Positions 8,079-16,893 of a stretch of 64,000 nucleotides of DNA are shown one piece after another. The DNA is from Anaerolineales bacterium. GTDB taxonomy: Bacteria > Chloroflexota > Anaerolineae > Anaerolineales > Villigracilaceae. A program made the translations under genes and the position numbers. The notes under the pieces were generated by a model, which was not told the DNA's origin, did no database searches, and was given only the letters and a program-made list of their open reading frames with translations. Numbering within the stretch: the first letter of the stretch is position 1; each line of letters opens with the position of its first letter. The stretch spans positions 62,001-126,000 of the forward strand of contig JAFGSI010000004.1 in the NCBI GenBank assembly GCA_016934715.1, written 5' to 3'.

Positions 8079-9877
8079 GGTCTGCCTTTCCCGGATGGGG
8101 AAATACGGGGCGGCCTGTCGGTCACGATCGTCTTCTGGCGTTCCTTGCGGCGGGGATCCTTCTCGACGAACAGCGCCTCTCCGCTGAAGGGGTCGGTCTC
8201 GGTATAGTACATCAAGGTGGCGTAGGTCGAGGGGGTCGGGGTGAAGACCTGGACCTGCTCGGGGTGGATCTTCAACTTCTGGCTGGCGAATTGTTTCACC
8301 CGCTGCATGTCGTACTCGCTGCAGCCAGGGTGGGCGGCGATCAGGTAGTAGGTCAGAAACTGCTGGCGCCCGACCTGCTGGCTCAGCTGGTCGAAGCGGC
8401 GCTTGAACTCGAGCAGCGAGCCCGTCCCGGGCTTGCCCATCACGGCCAGGACGGGTTCCTCGGTGTGCTCCGGGGCGACCTTCATCTGCCCGGAGACATG
8501 GTGGGCCACCACCTGGCGCAGGTAATCGTCGCCGTGGGCCCGGTCGCACAGGATCATGTCGTAACGGATGCCCGAGGCGACGAAGACCTTCTTGACCCCC
8601 GGGATGCGCCGCACCTGGCGCAGCAGGTCGATCTGCGGCTGGTGGTCGATCTTCAGCAACGGGCAAATGGCGGGATACAGGCAGCGTTTGTGGCTGCAGG
8701 CGCCCCTGGACAGTTTGACCTCGCATTCGAAACCGTACATGTTGGCGGTCGGGCCGCCCAGGTCGTGGATGTACCCCTTGAACCCGGGGTGGCGGGTCAG
8801 CGCCTCGGCCTCGGCGAGGATCGACTCCGGGCTGCGCCAGCGCACCGTGCGGCCTTCGTGGACGGCGATGGCACAGAAGTTGCACTCGCCGTAGCAGCCG
8901 CGGTGGGTCGGGATCGAAAAGCCGATCGTATCCAGGGCCCGCACCGGGCCCTGGGCCTCATAATAAGGATGCTGGGCGCGCTCGAAGTCGAGGGCGTAAA
9001 CGGCGTCCAGTTCGGCCTGGGTCTCGGTCGCCGCGGGCGGGTTCTGCACCAGCCAGCGGTCGCCATGTTTCTGGCACAGTCCCTGGCCGCGGAGCGGGTC
9101 GTTGTTCTGATAGAAGGTATGGAACATTTCGATGAAGGCCTGTTTGTCTCTGGCGACCGTCTCGTAGGACGGCAGTTCCAGGTAGCCGGTGCGCTTCTCT
9201 TTGGCGATATAGCACAGGCCGCGCAGGTCGTGCGGGTCGCGGCCGTCGCGCAGGCAGGCAGCCAGTTCGAGGACCGCCTGCTCGGCCATGCCGTACAGGA
9301 GGTAGTCGGCCTTGGCATCGAACAGGACCGAGCGGCGCAGGGCGTCGTCCCAATAGTCGTAGTGGGCCACGCGCCGCAGGCTGGCCTCGATCCCGCCCAG
9401 GAGGATGGGCGGTGGGTTGTTAGGCACCCCGGGATCCAGCGCGCTTGCTTGTGAGATCTGGGGGGACTCTGTGTGCCCGGGGGGGCATCGCTTCGCCTGC
9501 CTGGTGTAGCGCCGGATCAGGTTGGTGTAGACGATCGTCGCCCGGTCGGGGCGCCGGTTGTTGACCCCGCCGGGGGTGTAGTCGTCGCTGCGGCGCTTCT
9601 TCTTCAAGGCGGTGTAGTTGGCGACCATCGAATCAACGCTGCCGGCGGTCACACCCCAGAACAGGCGCGGCCGGCCCAGCCGGCCAATGTCGTCCGTGCC
9701 GGACACGTCGGGCTGCGCGATGATCCCTACCCGGTAGCCTGCCCGGGCCAGCAGCTTGCCGATCACCGCCGCGCCGATGTACGGGCTGTCGATGTAGGAA
9801 TCGCCGCTCACCAGGATGACATCCAGTGCATCCCAGCCCATGCGTTTCACTTCCTCGAGAGTCGTCGGCAGGAACAT
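8075..9877 (-). CDS. YgiQ family radical SAM protein
   Basis: 600 residues. The N-terminus FLPTTLEEVKRMGWD plus DVILVSGDSYIDSP is the YgiQ signature. The radical SAM cluster motif CYGECNFC (CxxxCxxC) lies near residue 325, and a second cysteine-rich stretch SHKRCLYPAICP near 390 is also typical. The reaction of this family is unknown to me. ATG 9877 has no Shine-Dalgarno; a TATAAT on the minus strand ends seven bases before it, so the message is probably leaderless. The gene shares that -10 element with the divergent cysteine desulfurase. An Fe-S radical enzyme facing a sulfur-donor gene is sensible context. Confidence 0.9.
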   Translation of the reverse strand: MFLPTTLEEVKRMGWDALDVILVSGDSYIDSPYIGAAVIGKLLARAGYRVGIIAQPDVSGTDDIGRLGRPRLFWGVTAGSVDSMVANYTALKKKRRSDDYTPGGVNNRRPDRATIVYTNLIRRYTRQAKRCPPGHTESPQISQASALDPGVPNNPPPILLGGIEASLRRVAHYDYWDDALRRSVLFDAKADYLLYGMAEQAVLELAACLRDGRDPHDLRGLCYIAKEKRTGYLELPSYETVARDKQAFIEMFHTFYQNNDPLRGQGLCQKHGDRWLVQNPPAATETQAELDAVYALDFERAQHPYYEAQGPVRALDTIGFSIPTHRGCYGECNFCAIAVHEGRTVRWRSPESILAEAEALTRHPGFKGYIHDLGGPTANMYGFECEVKLSRGACSHKRCLYPAICPLLKIDHQPQIDLLRQVRRIPGVKKVFVASGIRYDMILCDRAHGDDYLRQVVAHHVSGQMKVAPEHTEEPVLAVMGKPGTGSLLEFKRRFDQLSQQVGRQQFLTYYLIAAHPGCSEYDMQRVKQFASQKLKIHPEQVQVFTPTPSTYATLMYYTETDPFSGEALFVEKDPRRKERQKTIVTDRPPRISPSGKGRP

Positions 9878-9884
9878 CAGGTCG

Positions 9885-9892
9885 ATTATAAT
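9885..9892. promoter_or_regulatory. Symmetric -10 element serving both divergent genes
   Basis: ATTATAAT is its own reverse complement, so it gives TATAAT on both strands (plus 9887-9892, minus 9890-9885). The plus ATG (9902) lies nine bases beyond it and the minus ATG (9877) seven bases beyond it. Neither gene has room for a ribosome site. I see no -35 box on either side. This is the layout expected of a bidirectional promoter producing two leaderless mRNAs. Confidence 0.6.
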
Positions 9893-9901
9893 CGGATTAT
9901 T

Positions 9902-11059
9902 ATGGATAAGATTTACCTTGATTACGCTGCCACCACCCCGGTCGATGGCCGGGTGCTCCTGGCCATGCAGCCCTATTTCAACGAGCGCTTCGGCAATCCA
10001 GCCTCGGTGCACCGCTACGGCCAGCAGGCCGAGGCCGCCGTGAACGCCGCCCGCGAGACCCTGGCTGCCCTGTTGGGCTGCCAGCCGTCTGAGATCGTCT
10101 TTACTTCCTGCGGCAGCGAGTCCGACAACCTGGCCCTGCGCGGCACTGCCCTGGCGATGCGCCAGCGGAACGGGGCGAACTGGATTCTGACCTCCCGGAC
10201 CGAGCATCATGCCGTCAGCCGGACGGCCGAGGACCTGGAGCGGCACTACGGCTTCCAGGTGGCCTGGCTGGAGGCTGACCAACACGGCCTGGTCCGCCCG
10301 GAGACGGTCGCCGGGGCGATTGGTGCGAAGACTGCCCTGGTCTCGATCATGTACGCCAACAACGAGATCGGCACGATCAACCCGATCCAGGAGATCGCCG
10401 GGATCTGCCGCGGGCAGAGCGTACCCTTCCACACCGACGCGGTCCAGGCGGCGGCCTACCTGCCGATCGCGGTCGCAGACCTGGGGGTCGACTTGATGTC
10501 GCTCGGGGCGCACAAGTTCTACGGCCCCAAGGGCGTCGGGGCGCTCTACGTCCGGTCTGGGACGCCGATCCTTGCGCACCTGACCGGCGGTGGGCAGGAG
10601 GACGGCCTGCGGGCCGGGACCACCAACGTGCCCTATGTCGTCGCCCTGGCGGAGGCCCTGCGGCTGACGGTCGAAGAGCGCCAGGAACGCAGCGCCCACG
10701 TCCGGCCGCTGCGCGATCACATGATCGGGAGGCTGCTCGAGGAGATCCCCGAGACGCGCCTGACCGGCCATCCCGAGCAGCGCCTGCCCAACCATGCCTC
10801 CTTTGTCTTCAAGGGCGTCGACGGCAACCTGCTCCTGACCCTGCTCGACGCGGCTGGTTTCGCCTGTTCGTCCGGTTCGGCCTGCAAGACCGGTGATCCC
10901 GAGCCGAGCGAGGTCATGGCGGCCCTGGGCCTCCCGCGGGAATGGGGCCTTGGTTCGCTGCGGGTCACGCTGGGGAGCGGTACAACCCCGGAACACGTCG
11001 AGGCCTTCCTGGGGGTTCTGCCGGGGCTGGTGGAGAAGGCGAGGAGATTGAACAGGTGA
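9902..11059 (+). CDS. Cysteine desulfurase (NifS/IscS family)
   Basis: 385 residues. The PLP enzyme moves sulfur from cysteine to a protein persulfide. Motifs: YLDYAATTPV at the N-terminus, TEHHAV (His contacting PLP), HTDAVQ, the PLP lysine in SLGAHKFYGPKG (about residue 203), RAGTTN, and the active-site cysteine loop FACSSGSACKTG (Cys about 321). It is four bases upstream of mnmA, the enzyme that consumes its sulfur for tRNA 2-thiouridine, so a dedicated sulfur relay is likely; general Fe-S supply is also possible. The frame is open upstream, but the ATG at 9902 is fixed by homology and by the -10 box just before it. Confidence 0.96.
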   Translation: MDKIYLDYAATTPVDGRVLLAMQPYFNERFGNPASVHRYGQQAEAAVNAARETLAALLGCQPSEIVFTSCGSESDNLALRGTALAMRQRNGANWILTSRTEHHAVSRTAEDLERHYGFQVAWLEADQHGLVRPETVAGAIGAKTALVSIMYANNEIGTINPIQEIAGICRGQSVPFHTDAVQAAAYLPIAVADLGVDLMSLGAHKFYGPKGVGALYVRSGTPILAHLTGGGQEDGLRAGTTNVPYVVALAEALRLTVEERQERSAHVRPLRDHMIGRLLEEIPETRLTGHPEQRLPNHASFVFKGVDGNLLLTLLDAAGFACSSGSACKTGDPEPSEVMAALGLPREWGLGSLRVTLGSGTTPEHVEAFLGVLPGLVEKARRLNR

Positions 11060-11063
11060 AGCC

Positions 11064-12125
11064 ATGAAGGTGGTTGTTGCCATGTCGGGAGGGGTCGACT
11101 CATCCGTCGCCGCTGCCCTGCTCAAGAAGCAGGGCCACGAGGTGACCGGGGTGATGCTGCGCCTGTGGTCCGAGCCGGGCAGGGAGGCCTCCAACCGCTG
11201 CTGTACGCCCGACTCGGTCGCCCTGGCGCGCCGCGTGGCGGCCAGACTCGACATCCCCTTCTACGTGGTCGATGCCAGGGAGATCTTTCGCCGCACCGTC
11301 GTACAGGCCTTCCTCGACGGATACGCTGCTGCCCGGACCCCCAACCCGTGCCTGACCTGCAACCGGCTCATCCGCTGGGGCTTCCTGCTCGAGCACGCCC
11401 TGGCGCTCGGGGCGGAGAAAATAGCGACCGGGCACTATGCGCGGCTGGTCGAGGCTGGCAGCAAAATGAAGTTGCTGCGGGCCGTCGATCAAACGAAAGA
11501 CCAGTCGTATGTGCTGCACATCCTGACCCAGGAGCAGCTCTCCCGCTCGCTCTTCCCGATCGGCGAATACCCCAAGGCGCAGATCCGCCAGTTCGCTGAA
11601 ACCTTCGACCTGCCGGTGGCCAGGCGCCCCGACAGCCAGGACCTGTGCTTCCTGGCCGGGGAGGATTATCGCCATTTTTTACAGCGCAATGCGCCCCAGA
11701 TCAGCCAGCCGGGAAAAATCGTCAGCCGGGAGGGCGAGGTCCTGGGGTGGCACCAGGGACTGGCTGGCTACACCATCGGCCAACGCAAGGGCCTGGGACT
11801 CTCCACGCCCGAGCCGCGTTACGTCCTGGCCAAGGAGGCCTCCAGCAACACCCTGGTCGTCGGCCTGGAAGCGGAACTCGGCGCTTCCGAGTTGACCGCG
11901 GTGGACATCCACTGGATCTCCGGTCTGGCACCGGCGGCTGCGATCCGGGCCCAGGTCAAGACCCGCTACACGGCCGGGCAGGCCCCGGCCGAGGTCGTGC
12001 CGCTGGAACAGGGGATCCGGGCCCGGGTCCGGTTCGAGGCACCGCAGCGCGACCTGACTCCCGGGCAGGCGGCCGTCTTCTATGACGGTGACCTGGTTCT
12101 TGGCGGCGGTCTGATCGCCCGCTAG
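11064..12125 (+). CDS. mnmA: tRNA-specific 2-thiouridylase MnmA
   Basis: 353 residues, full length. The PP-loop ATP motif AMSGGVDSSVAA is at residues 6-17, GVMLRLW follows, the first catalytic cysteine is in NPCLTCNR (about residue 95) and the second in SQDLCFLAG (about residue 195). The C-terminal beta-barrel with GQRKGLG is present. It thiolates U34 of Lys, Glu and Gln tRNAs using a persulfide, here probably from the desulfurase encoded just upstream (four-base gap, GGTGAAG ribosome site). Confidence 0.97.
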   Translation: MKVVVAMSGGVDSSVAAALLKKQGHEVTGVMLRLWSEPGREASNRCCTPDSVALARRVAARLDIPFYVVDAREIFRRTVVQAFLDGYAAARTPNPCLTCNRLIRWGFLLEHALALGAEKIATGHYARLVEAGSKMKLLRAVDQTKDQSYVLHILTQEQLSRSLFPIGEYPKAQIRQFAETFDLPVARRPDSQDLCFLAGEDYRHFLQRNAPQISQPGKIVSREGEVLGWHQGLAGYTIGQRKGLGLSTPEPRYVLAKEASSNTLVVGLEAELGASELTAVDIHWISGLAPAAAIRAQVKTRYTAGQAPAEVVPLEQGIRARVRFEAPQRDLTPGQAAVFYDGDLVLGGGLIAR

Positions 12126-12198
12126 CTGGGCATCGCCTGTCTGGAACAGCATTGGATCGTTCTCTTCACTACAGGAAGCTCACCTTTTTGGAGATCGT

Positions 12199-12468
12199 AT
12201 GACCCTGCCAGCCTTGCTCTTCGGAATCCTGCTCTCCAGCGCCTATGGCACCGCCTTCCATTTTTGGAAAGGCGGCAGCCTGCGTCGACTGTTCATTTAC
12301 GTGATCCTGGCCTGGGTGGGATTCTGGCTCGGGCACCTGATCGCCGAGATGGCCGGCTGGCATTTTGCCGCCGTCGGCCCGCTGAATGCCGGCCTGGCTA
12401 CACTGGGCAGCGTGATCCTGTTGTTCGTCGGTGAATGGCTCGGCCGGGTGGAAATCACCAGGAATTGA
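12199..12468 (+). CDS. Small three-helix membrane protein of unknown function
   Basis: 89 residues, almost entirely three hydrophobic segments (about 2-18, 29-50 and 62-82) joined by short polar turns. It has a charged pair HLIAEMAGWH between helices two and three. GGAG sits five bases before the ATG. It follows mnmA by 73 bases and ends just before a bidirectional terminator, so it is likely the last gene of the desulfurase-mnmA unit. I recognise no family. Confidence 0.7.
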   Translation: MTLPALLFGILLSSAYGTAFHFWKGGSLRRLFIYVILAWVGFWLGHLIAEMAGWHFAAVGPLNAGLATLGSVILLFVGEWLGRVEITRN

Positions 12469-12486
12469 CACCTGTGGGTGATAAAA

Positions 12487-12513
12487 AAATCCCTCCCGTT
12501 GGGGGAGGGATTT
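12487..12513. terminator. Bidirectional intrinsic terminator between the membrane protein and the cold-shock gene
   Basis: Arms AAATCCCTCCC (12487-12497) and GGGAGGGATTT (12503-12513) pair perfectly around a five-base loop. On the minus strand the stem is followed by a long T run (from 12489 downward), so it works best for the cold-shock gene. On the plus strand only TTT follows. Confidence 0.85.
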
Positions 12514-12530
12514 CGTATTCGCATCCAGGG

Positions 12531-12740
12531 TTATCCAACGGTGACGTTGGCTGCCTGAGGGCCTTTGGGTCCTTCTGCGATCTCGAACTCGACCTGCTGG
12601 CCTTCGTTGAGGGTCTTGAAGCCCTCACTCTGAATTGCGCTGTAGTGAACGAAGACGTCCGGGCCGCCTTCACGCTCGATGAAACCATAGCCCTTCGACG
12701 CATTGAACCATTTGACGGTTCCAACTACACGTTCTGCCAT
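12531..12740 (-). CDS. Cold-shock protein (CspA family)
   Basis: 69 residues, one CSD beta-barrel. RNP1 is KGYGFI and RNP2 is VFVHYSAI, and the N-terminus [13 protein letters not shown] is diagnostic. It binds single-stranded RNA or DNA and prevents mRNA structure in the cold or during growth shifts. AAGGAGAAG lies just before the ATG. The promoter is about 165 bases upstream, leaving a long leader, as in temperature-controlled csp genes. Confidence 0.97.
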   Translation of the reverse strand: MAERVVGTVKWFNASKGYGFIEREGGPDVFVHYSAIQSEGFKTLNEGQQVEFEIAEGPKGPQAANVTVG

Positions 12741-12903
12741 TTTAATACTTCTCCTTACTTGAACGAAAAGAATAGGATGACGGTGATCGGTGTTCCATGC
12801 GGTCGAGGAAATGCGGCGATGTGTTCTAATAGAAAGCCCGGCCCAGTGGATCGCTTTCAGGCCGGTTCTCTACCAGTTCCAGCACGAACACTTACCACCA
12901 ACA
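12741..12903 (-). promoter_or_regulatory. Long 5' leader of the cold-shock mRNA
   Basis: The distance from the predicted transcription start (about 12903) to the ATG is about 163 bases and contains no plausible gene. Long leaders that refold with temperature are common for csp genes. I cannot define a cold box here, so the regulatory role is inferred from length and position only. Confidence 0.4.
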
Positions 12904-12909
12904 CCCTTG

Positions 12910-12939
12910 AGTGTATCACGGGGATAAAAAATCCGTCAA
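12910..12939 (-). promoter_or_regulatory. Promoter of the cold-shock gene
   Basis: On the minus strand: TTGACG (12939-12934), an 18-base spacer ending in TGA, then TACACT (12915-12910). It combines a good -35 with an extended -10. Confidence 0.6.
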
Positions 12940-13101
12940 GGACTTAAGGAAACTTTCTTCAACCGTAAACAAGCCTCCCGCAACGATCTCCACCGGTTGT
13001 TCGGAGGGCTCCCGGCTGTCCAGTTTTCCCCACCGGCGGGGATTCGGGCCTGGTGGAGCAGGTGCGCCCATGGGGAGCCCGAAGAGCGACAACTCTTTTC
13101 A

Positions 13102-13110
13102 TGATAAGAT
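13102..13110 (+). promoter_or_regulatory. Extended -10 promoter of the S9 peptidase gene
   Basis: TGATAAGAT fits TGnTAtaaT with one mismatch. It gives a leader of about 20 bases that includes the GAAAGGA ribosome site. The stretch 12940-13101 holds nothing else that I recognise. Confidence 0.45.
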
Positions 13111-13136
13111 TGGTTCATTCGCGAAAGGACCATCCC

Positions 13137-15047
13137 ATGCAGCCTCGAATCGAATCTTTTCTGTCCGCCCGCCTGCACCTTTCCCCGCAGATTGCTGGCG
13201 ACCGGATCTATTTCGTCAGCAATCTCTCCGGGCATCTGAGCCTGTACGCCATGTACTACGGCGGATCGATGCCTGAACCGCTTCTGCCCGCCCACATCGC
13301 CATGCAGAATCCCGATCTGGTCGGCGGCTACTCCTTCTACGTCTTTCCGCTGCTGGACAGGATCCTGGTCATGCTCGATCGCGACGGCGACGAGAACTAC
13401 CAGCCGATGCTGCTCCCGATCGAGGGCGGGTTCCCCGAGCCGGCCTTCGACAACTTCTTCGAATCCCATCGTGTCCACCTGACCGATTGCGACATCGAGA
13501 AGAACATCGTCTACTTCAATGCCGAGCGGCGCGACAGGGGCCTCAACGAGGCCTACCGCGCAGATCTGCGGTCAGGCACACTGGAGAAGCTGGACGAGTC
13601 CGAATGGGGAGCCTGGCCGGGTGGAGCCAGCCCGGACCACAAGCGCCTGCTCCTGGCGGACGGCTACTCGCTGGGCGATTCGGTCCTCACCCTGCTGGCG
13701 GAGGGGCACAAGACCGTCCTGTTCGGTAAGCCTCTTGACCAACGTGCCGAAGGGGAGGTCGTCCCGCCCAATGGATTGGGAGCGGCCGAATTCACCCCCT
13801 CCGGGACCGGAGTCCTGGTGACGAGCGCGGTCTTCGAAGACACCTACAGCCTGGGGCACCTCGACCTGGCTGCCCCGGGTGAACTTCAACCGGTGAAGCT
13901 GGAAGGGGTCGTGCACACCGGGTCCGGTGAGATGACCGGCCTGCGCCACCTGAAGGGCACCCACTATGCCCTCAGTTTCAACATCGACAGCTGCTCCTGG
14001 CTCTACGAGGCCTACTATAATGAAGACAAGCGCCTGATGTCCATCAAGCACGTCATTGCCGGTGACGGCGACCTCACCGACGGCGTGCTCGGGCACTGGC
14101 ACTACGACAGGGCGGGCGACCGCTTTGTATTCTCCTTCTCCACCGCCACCAGCCCGACCCAGCTCTACACGGTCGAGGACAAGGACCGCATGACCATTGT
14201 CATGCATACGGAGGAGAAGATCCTCGGCCTGCCGGAGGAAGCGCTCTCCCCGGGTGAGGACGCCTCGTTCACTTCCTTCGACGGGACCCGGATCTCGGCC
14301 CGTCTGTACCTGCCGGCGGAGGTGCTCGATTTTTCCGGCCCGCGCCCACTGGTCTACTACATCCACGGTGGGCCGCAGTCCCAGGAGCGCCCCGACTTTG
14401 CCTGGTTCTCGATGCCGCTGATCCAGTTCCTGACCCTGCGCGGTTTCGCCGTCTTCGTGCCCAATGTGCGCGGTTCGACCGGTTACGGGTTGAACTACAC
14501 CAAGCAGGTCGACCGCGATTGGGGTGGCCAGGATCGCCTCGACCATGTCCACGCCATGACCCGGGTTCTGCCGAAGGACAGACGCCTGGACCTCGAACGG
14601 GCTGCCGTGGTCGGACGTTCGTACGGCGGCTACATGACCCTGACCCTGGCCGGCCGCCATCCGGACCTGTGGACGGCCGCCTGTGACATGTTCGGCCCTT
14701 ACGATCTGGTCACCTTCAGCGAGCGCATCCCCGAGACCTGGAAGCCGTACTTCAAGCTGGTCCTCGGCGACCCTGCCACCGCCGAAGGCCGGGCCTTCCT
14801 GGTCGAGCGTTCGCCCAAGACCTATCTCGACGCCCTGGCCTGCCCGATGCTGGTCATCCAGGGCCGCAACGACCCGCGCGTCGTTGCCAAAGAGTCGGAG
14901 GAACTGGTGGCCGATCTGAAGAAGCAGGGTAAGGATATCGAACTGCTGGTCTTCGAGGACGAGGGTCATGACGTGCTCAAGCACGCCAACCGCGTCGCAT
15001 GCTACAATGCCATCACCGATTTCTTTGCCAGAACTCTCAAACCGTAA
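13137..15047 (+). CDS. S9 family serine peptidase (acylaminoacyl/prolyl oligopeptidase type)
   Basis: 636 residues. An N-terminal beta-propeller of about 380 residues is followed by an alpha/beta-hydrolase domain. The triad is visible: Ser in GRSYGGYM (about residue 496), Asp in QGRNDPRV (about 577) and His in EGHDV (about 610), with the oxyanion motif YIHGGPQSQ. It cleaves short peptides in the cytoplasm (no signal peptide). The ATG at 13137 follows GAAAGGA; upstream codons in the same frame lie before the promoter. Confidence 0.92.
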   Translation: MQPRIESFLSARLHLSPQIAGDRIYFVSNLSGHLSLYAMYYGGSMPEPLLPAHIAMQNPDLVGGYSFYVFPLLDRILVMLDRDGDENYQPMLLPIEGGFPEPAFDNFFESHRVHLTDCDIEKNIVYFNAERRDRGLNEAYRADLRSGTLEKLDESEWGAWPGGASPDHKRLLLADGYSLGDSVLTLLAEGHKTVLFGKPLDQRAEGEVVPPNGLGAAEFTPSGTGVLVTSAVFEDTYSLGHLDLAAPGELQPVKLEGVVHTGSGEMTGLRHLKGTHYALSFNIDSCSWLYEAYYNEDKRLMSIKHVIAGDGDLTDGVLGHWHYDRAGDRFVFSFSTATSPTQLYTVEDKDRMTIVMHTEEKILGLPEEALSPGEDASFTSFDGTRISARLYLPAEVLDFSGPRPLVYYIHGGPQSQERPDFAWFSMPLIQFLTLRGFAVFVPNVRGSTGYGLNYTKQVDRDWGGQDRLDHVHAMTRVLPKDRRLDLERAAVVGRSYGGYMTLTLAGRHPDLWTAACDMFGPYDLVTFSERIPETWKPYFKLVLGDPATAEGRAFLVERSPKTYLDALACPMLVIQGRNDPRVVAKESEELVADLKKQGKDIELLVFEDEGHDVLKHANRVACYNAITDFFARTLKP

Positions 15048-15105
15048 GAGCCGGCCTCGCCCCCACGCGAGGATGCACGGGCCCGCTCCTGCAACTGGAT
15101 GAACC

Positions 15106-15987
15106 ATGCCCTGGAATCTGACCTCCACCCACGCCCGCGCCGGTGACCTGGCCCAACTGGTCGGCCTGCGCCACAAGCACTTCATCATCACCCTGGTCTG
15201 CGGGGGCGACCTGCACACCCATCGCGGCATCCTGAAACATGATGACCTGATCGGCCTGCCGTGGGGCAGCCAGGTCTTCAGCCACCAGGGCAGCCCATTC
15301 TTCCTGCTCCAGCCCTCGCTGGCGGATGTGCTGACCAACCTGCCGCGCAACACCCAGATCATGTACCCCAAGGACATTGGTTTCATCCTGTCGACGATGT
15401 CGGTCGGGCCCGGACAGCGGGTTCTGGAGGCCGGGACCGGCTCGGGGTCGATGACGGTCGCGCTGGCCTTTGCCGTCGGCCCCGAAGGCCGGGTCATCTC
15501 CTATGAGCGGCGTCCTGAATTCCAGACCCTGGCGCACAAGAACCTGAGCCGCCTGGGGCTGGAGGGACGGGTCGACTTCAAGCTGGGCGACGCCGCCGAC
15601 GGCTTCACCGAAACAGACGTCGACGCCTTCTTCCTTGACGTGGCCAATCCGTGGGATTATGTCACCCAGGTGCGGGCGGCACTCAAGCCGGGCGGCTTCT
15701 TCGCCAACCTGGTGCCGACCTTCAACCAGGTCGAGACCCTGCTGCACGCCCTGCGGCGGGAGAACTTCGCCTTCGTGGAGGTCTGCGAGTTGCTGCTGCG
15801 CTACTACAAGCCCGAACCGTCGCGCCTGCGGCCCACCGACCGCATGGTGGCCCATACCGGGTTCCTGACCTTCGCCCGCCGCATCGAGCCGAGCAACGAC
15901 GAACGCGCCCGCGACCTGCTCAAGGAGGCCGGCATGATCGGCCTGGACGACCGGGCTGCGGAGTCCGGTCCGGAAGGGGAAGCCTGA
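15106..15987 (+). CDS. trmI: tRNA (adenine-58-N1)-methyltransferase TrmI
   Basis: 293 residues. The N-terminal small beta domain is followed by a Rossmann methyltransferase. IMYPKDIGFIL, then VLEAGTGSGSMTVAL (SAM loop) and DVANPWDY are characteristic of the TrmI/TRM61 family, which acts as a tetramer to make m1A58 in the T-loop. It follows the S9 peptidase by 58 bases in the same direction. There is no strong ribosome site (GGATG just upstream). Confidence 0.93.
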   Translation: MPWNLTSTHARAGDLAQLVGLRHKHFIITLVCGGDLHTHRGILKHDDLIGLPWGSQVFSHQGSPFFLLQPSLADVLTNLPRNTQIMYPKDIGFILSTMSVGPGQRVLEAGTGSGSMTVALAFAVGPEGRVISYERRPEFQTLAHKNLSRLGLEGRVDFKLGDAADGFTETDVDAFFLDVANPWDYVTQVRAALKPGGFFANLVPTFNQVETLLHALRRENFAFVEVCELLLRYYKPEPSRLRPTDRMVAHTGFLTFARRIEPSNDERARDLLKEAGMIGLDDRAAESGPEGEA

Positions 15988-16278
15988 CAGGGCACGGCCA
16001 GGATTTCACCAAAGAGCAGCCCATGAAACGATTCCTCCCGCGCATCTTCGTTCCCCTGATCGCCCAGACCACCGGGGAGTGCGGGAACCGGGCCAGGCGC
16101 AAGGATCTCTGGATGCCCCTCGGGGCGCCAGCTTTAACCACCTCGCCGGGTTTTTCGGCCTGGTCAAGAGTCGGATCGATCCGGCCGGTTCGTACACCCG
16201 CCGCAAGACCTTCCCGGCAGCGCTCCACGCATGCATGGAATTGACCGGGTTCCGACCCCGGTCATCAAAGGAGGCTCT

Positions 16279-16824
16279 ATGTTTCGAAGACGTCCCCCTG
16301 GCCGCCCCCTGCGTCCCGGGATGGCGCCCCAGGCTCATCCGCTGCTGCGGCGGGCCAACGACCTGATGGCCGCTGGGAATTATGCCGAAGCGGCCCAGGC
16401 CTTTGAACAGCTGGCCAACGGGGCCCTGTCGCGCGGCATTCCACGTGCCCCGCAGTTGTTCCTGCAGGCCGGGCGCTGCCGGGTCCTGGCCGGGCAGGCT
16501 CCGGTCGGGATGGCCCATCTCGAGCAGGGTCTGCGCCTGTTCGCCGGCCAGGGTCGTTTGCCCGAGTTGCACCGCGCCGGGGCCCGGGTGGTCGCTGAAT
16601 TGAACCAGCGCGGCCTGGCGGAGGAGGCGGCCCGCATCGAAGCCCTGCTCAAGGGGGTCCTGCCGGCCGAATTCATCCCTACCGGCCCTGGCCCGGCGAA
16701 GAAGGCGGTCCTGCCGACCAGCTGCCCTGGCTGTGGGGGTCCGATCCGTTCCGACGAGGTCGAGTGGATCGACACAACCACCGCCGAATGCCCATTCTGC
16801 GGTTCGGCTGTGCGGGTGGAATGA
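16279..16824 (+). CDS. Tetratricopeptide-like protein with C-terminal zinc ribbon
   Basis: 181 residues. About 120 residues of paired helices (LMAAGNYAEAAQAFEQLA, FLQAGRCRVLAGQ, HRAGARVVAELNQRG) look like a short TPR array. The C-terminus is a treble zinc ribbon, CPGCGGPI about residue 148 and CPFCGSAV about 172. AAAGGAGG lies just before ATG 16279. The basic N-terminus (FRRRPPGRPLRPG) is unusual. No function is known to me; a scaffolding or nucleic-acid contact role would be a guess. Confidence 0.8.
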   Translation: MFRRRPPGRPLRPGMAPQAHPLLRRANDLMAAGNYAEAAQAFEQLANGALSRGIPRAPQLFLQAGRCRVLAGQAPVGMAHLEQGLRLFAGQGRLPELHRAGARVVAELNQRGLAEEAARIEALLKGVLPAEFIPTGPGPAKKAVLPTSCPGCGGPIRSDEVEWIDTTTAECPFCGSAVRVE

Positions 16825-16893
16825 TCTTCCACGAAACAGGCAAGACGCGCATCGTGGCGATCGTCTCTCGGCCGTGGGCCTTTGTAGGGTTTG

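Noticed and set aside
16023-16244. Possible 73-residue protein starting MKRFLPRIF with a weak ribosome site
   Set aside because: No motif, no helix pattern after the first 15 residues, and another frame looks equally plausible. It could be a gene relic, but I cannot support either.
16243-16263. GACCGGG/CCCGGTC hairpin just before the zinc-ribbon protein gene
   Set aside because: Seven-base stem, no T run, close to the ribosome site; too short to call a terminator or a riboswitch.
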